Made by a program: the position numbers and the translations under genes
Shown here: piece by piece, positions 1 through 5,319 of the stretch
Layout: the number at the start of each line of letters is the position of its first letter
How positions within the stretch are numbered: the first letter of the stretch is position 1
Notes under the pieces: generated by a model
The model's database searches: none
What the model was told of the DNA's origin: nothing
Seen by the model: only the letters and a program-made list of their open reading frames with translations
Assembly: GCA_031270585.1 (NCBI GenBank)
Contig: JAISXK010000090.1
Location: 1-7,750 of the forward strand
DNA: 7,750 nucleotides
Origin: Clostridiales bacterium
Lineage (GTDB): Bacteria > Bacillota > Clostridia > Christensenellales > CAG-138
Direction: 5' to 3'

Positions 1-580
1 CCTGTAAAGCGTCCTTAATGCTCTCATACATAGGCAAAAACTCCGTGTCCTCCAGTTCTTCCGCCCCCATAGCGGGGCAACCAAGAGCGATGCCTTCGTA
101 AAACGTACGTTTGGCTTCTTCGGGGTTTTGATACACCTTCCAGCAGCCGCACAGGCAATAGCCGCGGCCGTTGTGACGAATAAACCCCCGCACGTCCGCT
201 ATGGGGTACCCCAGAAAGAGTCCAACCTCATGTGGGAAGCCCTGCCCGCAGCGTATGCGCCTGCATAGCTCACGAAGGGCCGCATGCATATTTTCAGGGC
301 GGAGGTAGCCGCCTTCGCGCAGCAAAGCAATTGATTCCGGTCGCCGCAGATCCCTGCGCAGCAAGGCGGGGCGGTAGACAAGAACCAGGCAAGAGGCGGC
401 GGATTGCCGCAACAGCAGCAGCGCCAGGCCCTTGCCCTTTAGAATAGCGTTGTAACGGCGCACCGTATGCCGGGCACAAGCCGTATTGCCCGCAAAAACA
501 TGGCGGAAAAGGTTTGCAGTTTTTAACCCGGCAAGCGTGGGCGCGCATTGCGCTATCAATGCCTTTTCAAAGTGATGCAT
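1..580 (-). CDS. DUF3793 family protein (3' end cut by window edge)
   Basis: Translating leftward from an ATG at 580 gives 193 residues with no stop before base 1, so the C-terminus is outside the window. The opening (MHHFEKALIAQCAPTLAGLK), the FPHEVGLFLGYP block at residues 115-126 and the CxCxCWKVY block at 142-150 match what I remember of DUF3793, a family of roughly 190-210 residues found mainly in Clostridia and related Firmicutes. Few residues should therefore be missing. The family has no established function. The cysteines 142, 144 and 146 next to Trp147 could bind a metal or be redox-active, but that is inference. The start was chosen because the family begins at this point; the only ribosome binding site is a weak AGAAG a few bases upstream. 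No signal peptide or membrane segment is seen. The gene is divergent from everything to its right. Confidence 0.82.
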   Translation of the reverse strand, partial: MHHFEKALIAQCAPTLAGLKTANLFRHVFAGNTACARHTVRRYNAILKGKGLALLLLRQSAASCLVLVYRPALLRRDLRRPESIALLREGGYLRPENMHAALRELCRRIRCGQGFPHEVGLFLGYPIADVRGFIRHNGRGYCLCGCWKVYQNPEEAKRTFYEGIALGCPAMGAEELEDTEFLPMYESIKDALQ

Positions 581-680
581 AGATCTTCTGCTTAAAATCG
601 GGTTTACAGTTGTGAGCGTAGGCGCTATACCAGACGTGCCATGTGGGCGTGAGCCGCAATAAGCGGGCCGAGACGATTAC

Positions 681-694
681 GCAAACCGGTTTGC
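681..694. promoter_or_regulatory. Perfect 14-bp palindrome, LacI-family operator type
   Basis: The sequence GCAAACCGGTTTGC is identical to its reverse complement. AAACCGGTTT with a central CCGG is the form of many LacI/GalR-family operators; AscG sites and the CG-centred PurR and RbsR sites are related. It lies 101 bp upstream of the DUF3793 start and about 300 bp upstream of the ROK promoter. No LacI-type gene is in the window, so the regulator would be encoded elsewhere. A 14-bp perfect palindrome is unlikely, though not impossible, by chance in a window of this size. Confidence 0.42.
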
Positions 695-972
695 AGCTTT
701 CGGGCGTTTGGCCGACATCGAGTATTTTGCCATTGCCCGCGCGCCATTCCTCATCTATATGATGTTTTTCGTCAATTGGGGCAGGGTGGTGGACGGCGCG
801 GATGATAATTTGACGGATTGTCTTGTTTTTATGTTGATGGCAGCGGAGGCTTCGCGTGAAACAGGCGAATTGCGCGCTTTACACGAAACTGGCACGGCAA
901 AAATTAATAAGTAAAGTATTATATAAAAGTAAATATAAAAATAATCAAGATAAGTATAAAATTATATGTATA

Positions 973-1000
973 TGGACAAAAGGGGGGACGTTAGTATACT
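973..1000 (+). promoter_or_regulatory. Sigma-A-type promoter for the ROK regulator
   Basis: A TGGACA -35 box (973-978) and a TATACT -10 box (995-1000) are 16 bp apart, each 5/6 to consensus, just downstream of a 55-bp AT-rich tract. Transcription would begin near 1006-1008. This rules out the ATG at 1007 as the normal translation start and supports the ATG at 1049. Confidence 0.62.
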
Positions 1001-1048
1001 ATTATCATGTATAAAAATATCTTTTGGATTGATAACCGGGAGGAAAAT

Positions 1049-2242
1049 ATGAACATTTTTGATCGCTTTGCGTATTCCCCCACGCAAAAATGGCTGCTTT
1101 CCATTATCTATGCGGGCAATTCACTTACGCGGCAGATGCTTGCGGATATCAGCGGTATGAGCGCGCTTACGGTTGTAAAGGCGGTATCCGTGTTTATAGA
1201 CGACGGTGTGCTGGTAGAAGGCGGAAAGTTATCCTCGAAAGGCGGACGCAAGCCCAATATGCTGATGCTGCGCGCCGATCTCGCGTATGTGATATGCGTG
1301 GATATAGGCGCGTCGGCCACGCGGATTGGGCTTGTGTCCATTGGCGGTGAGGTGGTGGATAAGATTGAGGATGATCATTTTGGCGGATCGTTCCCCACGC
1401 AGGCAACATCTAAGGAGAGCCTGAAGGATATGCTCAAAGAAATACGCCGGAAGTGGGACGCATATGAAATTCTAGGCATGAACATATGCATCACCGGTCT
1501 TGTAGACAACGATCAGACCATTGTGCACTGCCCCCATATGCAGGGGTATAACGGCGAAAATCTGGTGGATTACCTTGGCCGGTATTTTGATATGCCGATA
1601 ATGATGAATACCAGCGCGCGCACCATGGCGCTTGGCGAACAATACTTTGGCGCGGGTCGCGGCGTAGAAAATCAGGTATATATATCCGTGGGGTTTTCCA
1701 TTAGCGCGGGCCTGATATTAAACGGCGCGCTTTTTATGGGCGCCGGCGGGTTCGCGGGCGAAGTGGGGCATATCGGCGTTTCCCCAAACGGCCATATATG
1801 CGCATGCGGCAACGAGGGTTGCCTGGAAGAGCATGCGACCATACCCGTTATCATGCGGCGCATACGCGAAAAGCTCAGCCAGCCCAACGTATTTTCCATC
1901 GCGAAAAGCGCGGGGAGCGATTTGGCGGGCCTATCCGTGCGGGATGCGCGCGACGCGCTGGAAAAGGGCGATAAGGTCGTATTCAGCGTACTGGCGGAAA
2001 TTGGCGCCGAATTGGGAGAGGTTGTGAGCGATATTACCAATACCATCAACCCCGAACTCATACTGCTGGGCGGCGGCGCGATTGAAACATTCGGCATACT
2101 GGTGGAAGAAATCGCGCATACCGTGCGCAGCCGCGCGCTGATCCCCAACCAGGGCGGGCTGCGTGTGGAAAAAGGACACAATGGCTTTGACAGCGCGCTG
2201 ATTGGCGGCCCCGTGCAGATAGTGCAGGCGCTTTTGAAATAA
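1049..2242 (+). CDS. ROK-family transcriptional regulator (XylR/NagC type), kinase site degenerate
   Basis: A 397-residue protein. Residues about 15-75 form a winged helix (helix-turn-helix around 27-57, then the GRKP wing motif at 66-69 typical of ROK repressors). Residues about 80-397 form the ROK sugar-kinase-like fold. The ROK zinc motif is intact: His241 and CACGNEGC with Cys251, 253 and 258. The kinase signatures are not: the usual ENDA reads NTSA (187-190), putting Ser189 where the catalytic Asp sits, and the GTGIG loop reads GFSIS (215-219). It is therefore probably a sugar-sensing DNA-binding protein without kinase activity. The start at 1049 has a GGGAGG site 5 bp upstream; an in-frame ATG at 1007 would begin at the predicted transcription start. 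The next gene, an epimerase 195 bp downstream on the same strand, is a natural target. The ligand is unknown. Confidence 0.92.
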   Translation: MNIFDRFAYSPTQKWLLSIIYAGNSLTRQMLADISGMSALTVVKAVSVFIDDGVLVEGGKLSSKGGRKPNMLMLRADLAYVICVDIGASATRIGLVSIGGEVVDKIEDDHFGGSFPTQATSKESLKDMLKEIRRKWDAYEILGMNICITGLVDNDQTIVHCPHMQGYNGENLVDYLGRYFDMPIMMNTSARTMALGEQYFGAGRGVENQVYISVGFSISAGLILNGALFMGAGGFAGEVGHIGVSPNGHICACGNEGCLEEHATIPVIMRRIREKLSQPNVFSIAKSAGSDLAGLSVRDARDALEKGDKVVFSVLAEIGAELGEVVSDITNTINPELILLGGGAIETFGILVEEIAHTVRSRALIPNQGGLRVEKGHNGFDSALIGGPVQIVQALLK

Positions 2243-2380
2243 AGCGGACGTAATTTGATAATGAGAAAACTATAAAGGGAAAAAGAAAGCATAATTCGTC
2301 CAGGAAATTTAACGCGATTTCGACAAAACCGTTCTTTGGTTAAACAGGGCTGTGTATTCGCCCCAATTTGTACTGCGGGC

Positions 2381-2409
2381 TTGCGTTGCAATGCCGCATC
2401 CAGTATAGT
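2381..2409 (+). promoter_or_regulatory. Candidate promoter for the epimerase gene
   Basis: TATAGT (2404-2409) is a good -10 box. TTGCGT (2381-2386), 17 bp upstream, matches only the first half of the -35 consensus, as would suit an activated or regulated promoter. Transcription would start about 20 bp before the GGAG ribosome binding site. Confidence 0.38.
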
Positions 2410-2437
2410 TGTGTAAGTGAAATCTTGTGGAGATAAT

Positions 2438-3112
2438 ATGAAAAAGCTTTTCTGCCCTTCCATGATGTGCGCGGATTATAACCGGTTGCAGCAAGAGGTG
2501 CGCATGCTGGATTCAGCCGGCGCGGATATGTTTCATATAGACGTGATGGACGGTAGCTTCGTGCCGAATTTTTCCATGGGCGTGCAGGATATCGCCTGTA
2601 TTCGCGCCAACACACAAAAACCGCTGGATATACACCTGATGATCGAAAATCCCGCCAAATATATCGATTTATTTACCGGTCTGGGCGCGGATGTACTCTA
2701 TATCCATGCCGAGGCCGACAGGCAGATTGTGCGCACGCTTACAGAAATAAAAAACAAAGGCGCCGCGCCCGGCATTGCGATTAACCCCGGGACGCCGGTA
2801 GCGGCTATTACCGCGTTGCTGCCCTTTGCCGAATATGTGCTGGTGATGACGGTTAACCCGGGCTTTTCCGGGCAAACCTATATTGAAGAGATGACGCAAA
2901 AAATTCAAGAACTGCTGCAATACCGGCGAACGCACCGTTTTATCATCGTTGTAGACGGCGCGGTCTCCCCGCAAAGGGTGCAGGCGCTGCACGCGATGGA
3001 GGTGGAGGGGTTTGTGCTGGGCACGGCTGCGCTGTTTGGCAAATCCGACGGCTATGCCGAGATATTGGGTTCGCTTCGGGAAGGATTCAGAACAGACGCA
3101 AAGCGCGATTGA
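2438..3112 (+). CDS. Ribulose-phosphate 3-epimerase family enzyme (Rpe or AlsE-like)
   Basis: A 224-residue TIM-barrel enzyme, the normal size for the family (about 220-230), interconverting ketose 5- or 6-phosphates by C3 epimerisation in the cytoplasm. Key residues are present: Ser8 in the CPSMMC opening, His33 and Asp35 in HIDVMDG, His66 in DIHLM, the phosphate-loop region NPGFSGQ (140-146) and Asp173 in VVDG. His33, Asp35, His66 and Asp173 correspond to the metal ligands, with the two Asp as the acid/base pair. The PSMMC start, VMTVNPGF and the weakly conserved segment after VDG resemble D-allulose-6-phosphate epimerase (AlsE) about as much as housekeeping Rpe, so the substrate is left open. 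The start at 2438 has GGAG 5 bp upstream; an in-frame GTG at 2417 has no good site. The neighbouring ROK regulator favours a role in an inducible sugar pathway. Confidence 0.9.
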   Translation: MKKLFCPSMMCADYNRLQQEVRMLDSAGADMFHIDVMDGSFVPNFSMGVQDIACIRANTQKPLDIHLMIENPAKYIDLFTGLGADVLYIHAEADRQIVRTLTEIKNKGAAPGIAINPGTPVAAITALLPFAEYVLVMTVNPGFSGQTYIEEMTQKIQELLQYRRTHRFIIVVDGAVSPQRVQALHAMEVEGFVLGTAALFGKSDGYAEILGSLREGFRTDAKRD

Positions 3113-3326
3113 CAGGGTAACAAAAAACGGGTGATCGGATGAGCCGCCCGCAAGCGTTACCTGAGCATTATCTAAAGTTTTTTATCTAACGCGCCGGCTA
3201 TCTTTTGCAAGAACTCTACAGATAGATCATAGTTTCCGCTCCGATGATCGGTCAGGGATAGAATTTAGGATACGCAGGCTATGGTCGCTTGCAAATTTGA
3301 TGCGAAGTTTTCCATATAGTTTGCCG
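3113..3326. other. Intergenic gap between convergent epimerase and comFB
   Basis: These 214 bp separate two convergent genes. I see no clean terminator. There is an imperfect hairpin near 3127-3149 (CGGG..CGG pairing with CCG.CCCG across a bulge) without a T-tract directly after it, and a short palindrome CCGATGATCGG at 3241-3251. A minus-strand open frame ends with TGA at 3227-3229 and overlaps the end of comFB in another frame (see findings). Confidence 0.4.
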
Positions 3327-3623
3327 TCAATGTGCCGCTTCCATGTCTTCTTTTTTATGCCGGGGGCTTTCTTCTACCACGCGGATGCCCGACATAATGG
3401 CGCTTGCGATATCCGCCTGCGCCTGTGTCGTCAGAGCGTTGACACGCACAAATATGCCGCCGCCCGTAGACACTACATATTTGGGGGGCAGGTGGTTTAA
3501 GGCGTATGCGCGCACGTCCGCCCGGCATTGGGGGCATGCGCACACACCGACTTCTTTCATGAAGCTGTCCAACGTCATATCCACCAGTTCTTCCATTAAG
3601 TTTTTTGAAACCAATTTAGGCAT
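3327..3623 (-). CDS. comFB: ComFB family protein
   Basis: A 98-residue protein matching the ComFB family in size and pattern: an N-terminal NLMEELV helix (8-14), a cysteine cluster CACPQC (Cys28, 30, 33) followed by RADVRAYALNHLPPKYV (34-50), and a C-terminal helix rich in Ala (TTQAQADIASAI) ending in SPRH. In Bacillus subtilis comFB lies in the comF competence operon and its own role was long unclear; more recent work describes the family as receptors for cyclic dinucleotides, including in cyanobacteria. No comFA or comFC is adjacent here, so a competence role is not supported by context and signalling is the better guess. The ATG at 3623 was chosen because GAGGG lies 6 bp upstream; the in-frame ATG at 3629 directly abuts that site. 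Cysteines may bind zinc. Confidence 0.86.
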   Translation of the reverse strand: MPKLVSKNLMEELVDMTLDSFMKEVGVCACPQCRADVRAYALNHLPPKYVVSTGGGIFVRVNALTTQAQADIASAIMSGIRVVEESPRHKKEDMEAAH

Positions 3624-3661
3624 AATCATCCCTCGCCGGCATCAAACATTTTCATATTTTT

Positions 3662-3690
3662 ATTATAAACAGTATTTTATACGTTGTACA
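3662..3690 (-). promoter_or_regulatory. Promoter for comFB
   Basis: Read on the minus strand: TGTACA (3690-3685) and a perfect TATAAT -10 (3667-3662), spaced 17 bp. The -35 box begins on the base right after the stop codon of the upstream peptidoglycan-binding gene (3691-3693). comFB can therefore be transcribed on its own even if it is also reached by read-through. Confidence 0.6.
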
Positions 3691-4476
3691 CTAATTTGCC
3701 GCTTTGTAGATATTGTCGATGTGTTCCACATCCGCCAGCATACCCACATGCGATTTGCTGTCTTTAAAAAACAAGCAGGCGTGCCCGGTCATATCGTTGC
3801 CCGGTACGGCGTCGGCGCCATGCGGCTCGCCCTGCAGCGAGCAGGCGATCAGGTCGCCGTTGAGTGATAAGAGCATGGGCCGTTTGGAATAATTAAACTT
3901 ACCGCCGAATAACGACTTAAACGCTGCGGTGTCCTCAGGGGTGCCGCATTCCATCTCGGCATGCTGCTCGCCGCCGGTATACACCATTTGCAACCTGACG
4001 CCGGTATTATAATCGGTAAGGGTATAGGCGGTGTTTTCGTTTAAAAGGTTCTTTACAACGAACCAATCCGTCATTTGGCCGCTTTCCGTCTGGGTGCCGT
4101 CGGCCCGGGGGCCAATGCGCAGTTCTTCCAGGATGGGCCCCCTTACCGCGCGGGTGGAGAATATGATTTCGAGGGTTTGCTCGCCCGCGCTGCCATCGGC
4201 AATAATGGCTTTGCCGGCCGCGTCGGTTTGGAATTTTTGAAACTCCAGCAACGCGCGTTGCGTTACACCTTGAAAGAGACCCGTGGCCTTAAAGTGAAAA
4301 TAACCCAACTCACGCAGGCGTATTTGGATGTGCGCCACCAAATCGCCGGAATCCTGCAGATCGATAATGCCGTTTTTGTTGGCATCCGCAAACCATTCGC
4401 TCAACGCATAAGCCGGCTGCAACGGGAGTAAAAGCAATACAAATGCCAAAAAGAGAAATATAAGCCGCCGTAACAC
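3691..4476 (-). CDS. Secreted peptidoglycan-binding protein with EF-hand-like loop
   Basis: A 261-residue protein starting at a GTG (4476) with GAGGTG 9 bp upstream. An upstream ATG in frame overlaps the -10 box and is rejected. Residues 1-24 are a signal peptide (MLRRLIF, a hydrophobic core, cleavage after AYA); there is no lipobox cysteine. Residues 31-42, DANKNGIIDLQD, fit an EF-hand/dockerin calcium loop (D-x-N-x-N-G-x-I-D-x-x-D). About 47-107 is a PG_binding_1-type domain (RLRELGYF, TGLF.G.TQRALLEFQ). About 137-261 is a second domain (DWFVVKNLL, GGEQHAEME, EDTAAFKSLFGGKFNYSKRP, MTGHACLFF, KSH) that I recognise as recurrent at the C-terminus of clostridial peptidoglycan-binding proteins, with conserved His and Cys, but cannot name. 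It probably acts in or on the cell wall; an enzymatic role is possible but unproven. comFB follows on the same strand. Confidence 0.86.
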   Translation of the reverse strand: MLRRLIFLFLAFVLLLLPLQPAYALSEWFADANKNGIIDLQDSGDLVAHIQIRLRELGYFHFKATGLFQGVTQRALLEFQKFQTDAAGKAIIADGSAGEQTLEIIFSTRAVRGPILEELRIGPRADGTQTESGQMTDWFVVKNLLNENTAYTLTDYNTGVRLQMVYTGGEQHAEMECGTPEDTAAFKSLFGGKFNYSKRPMLLSLNGDLIACSLQGEPHGADAVPGNDMTGHACLFFKDSKSHVGMLADVEHIDNIYKAAN

Positions 4477-4499
4477 GTATTCTTTCACCTCACGATAAC

Positions 4500-4529
4500 A
4501 GTATAACATATTTTGTGGCGATATGATAA
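4500..4529 (-). promoter_or_regulatory. Promoter for the peptidoglycan-binding protein gene
   Basis: On the minus strand TTATCA (4529-4524) and TATACT (4505-4500) are 18 bp apart. Transcription would begin about 7 bp past the -10, just before the GAGGTG ribosome binding site, which fits the GTG start at 4476. The 99-bp gap is shared with the divergent cysteine mini-protein operon; no equally clear promoter is visible in the plus direction. Confidence 0.48.
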
Positions 4530-4575
4530 AATGAAAAATAAAGTTCGTGAGAAGATTTGGTATGGAGCAATCATA

Positions 4576-4791
4576 ATGCGGTGTGGCTGTCCCCAATGTG
4601 AAACCTATATGGCCCAGCAGGAGCGGGGCGTGAAGAGCAAATGCGTTTGCCCCAACTGCCGTTTTAGCTGCGACGCGTGTATGGGTACGGATGCCGCGCC
4701 CATGAGCAAAGAAGAGTTGCGGGCGCATGTGCGTTTGCTGCGTCTGCTACAGGAAGAAGAACAAGAACAGGGCATATGGAAAAGGATATAG
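4576..4791 (+). CDS. Small eight-cysteine (zinc-ribbon-like) protein, first gene of recX-birA operon
   Basis: A 71-residue protein not assigned to a named family. The first half holds eight cysteines in two similar blocks: CGCPQC (Cys3, 5, 8) and CVCPNC (Cys23, 25, 28), followed by CDAC (Cys32, 35). This layout could bind one or two zinc ions as paired ribbons or knuckles. The second half (about 44-68) is a charged amphipathic helix (KEELRAHVRLLRLLQEEEQEQ), possibly a coiled coil for dimerisation or partner binding. The ATG at 4576 has GGAG 8 bp upstream; extending further upstream in frame adds an unlikely N-terminus. recX begins 12 bp after its stop. Both the compact fold and the operon position suggest a small adaptor or DNA/RNA-binding protein, but function is unknown. 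Confidence 0.74.
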   Translation: MRCGCPQCETYMAQQERGVKSKCVCPNCRFSCDACMGTDAAPMSKEELRAHVRLLRLLQEEEQEQGIWKRI

Positions 4792-4803
4792 AGAATAAGG
4801 ACA

Positions 4804-5319
4804 ATGCGTAAAATACCAGACAAAAAAATCCCCAGGATGTACAGCACTCCCATGAATGCCGCGCTGGCGTTTCTCGCTCACAAGGCGCGCACCGTGCGGG
4901 AAATGGAGACGCATCTGGATGAACAGTATGGCGAATACGAGGTACAGCAGGTTGTTGAGCGGCTGCGGGAGCTGAATTATCTGAACGACGAAGCATACGC
5001 GGCTGAATTTATACGCACACGGCTCAACACCAAACCGGTGAGTCGCAACAAGCTGCGCATACAGCTGGCGCAGCACCTGCTGCCCAACGACGTTATCGAG
5101 GAAGCGGTAAGTGCCATCAGCGACGGGCGGGAGCGGGAAAACGCCAGCGCCATGGCCGCAAAGCTCCACGCACAATTGATCGGCCGATCGCCCGACGAAA
5201 CGCGAAAACGCTTGTACCAACGGCTGATATCGCGCGGCTTTTCGCATGAAGATACGGCCTGGGCTACCGACGCCGCCATCAACGACGCCGGCACGATTCA
5301 AAAGGAGCCCTATGCGTGA
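4804..5319 (+). CDS. recX: RecX, RecA-modulating regulatory protein
   Basis: A 171-residue protein with the three-helix repeats of RecX: ALAFLAHKARTVREMETHL (20-38), then VVERLRELNYLNDEAYAAEF (50-69) with the family's ELxYLxDExxA pattern, a middle repeat (SRNKLRIQLAQHLLPNDVIEEAV, from about 80) and a last repeat ending in RLISRGFSHEDT. RecX binds RecA filaments in the cytoplasm and usually limits recombination and the SOS response. recA is not in the window, so the gene is detached from recA as in many Firmicutes. AAGGA sits unusually close (2-3 bp) to the ATG. An alternative start at Met12 would remove only the disordered leader and has no better site. The gene overlaps birA by 8 bp, implying translational coupling. 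Confidence 0.88.
   Translation: MRKIPDKKIPRMYSTPMNAALAFLAHKARTVREMETHLDEQYGEYEVQQVVERLRELNYLNDEAYAAEFIRTRLNTKPVSRNKLRIQLAQHLLPNDVIEEAVSAISDGRERENASAMAAKLHAQLIGRSPDETRKRLYQRLISRGFSHEDTAWATDAAINDAGTIQKEPYA

Larger units (their letters stand above)
581..1048. other. Gene-poor intergenic stretch with operator, AT-rich tract and promoter
   Basis: No gene can be supported over these 468 bp. The left part (581-910) has ordinary GC content. It contains the palindrome at 681-694 and a plus-strand open frame (663-914) that lacks a ribosome binding site and any recognisable family. From about 915 to 972 the sequence becomes almost pure A+T with repeated A-tracts, typical of an upstream promoter element or bent DNA. 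It leads into the promoter at 973-1000 that serves the ROK gene. The left part could be a decayed gene, since the reading frame is open for 84 codons, but nothing identifies a parent gene. Confidence 0.5.

Noticed and set aside
915..972. AT-rich tract considered as a replication or attachment site
   Set aside because: There are no DnaA-box cluster, iterons or flanking direct repeats; proximity to a good promoter makes an upstream promoter element the simpler reading.
1007..1048. An earlier in-frame ATG at 1007 that would add 14 residues to the ROK regulator
   Set aside because: It lies at the predicted transcription start, 6 bp from the -10 box, and has no ribosome binding site; the ATG at 1049 has GGGAGG.
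1672..2463. A 263-codon open frame on the minus strand opposite the ROK gene
   Set aside because: Composition is Pro/Ser/Leu-rich as expected for a mirror frame, there is no family resemblance, and the plus-strand ROK gene explains the region.
3127..3149. Possible terminator after the epimerase gene
   Set aside because: The stem is short with a 4-base bulge and no T-tract follows directly.
4477..4728. A longer minus-strand version of the peptidoglycan-binding protein beginning at 4728
   Set aside because: It would run through the promoter and the divergent cysteine mini-protein and bury the signal peptide; the GTG at 4476 with GAGGTG upstream is coherent.
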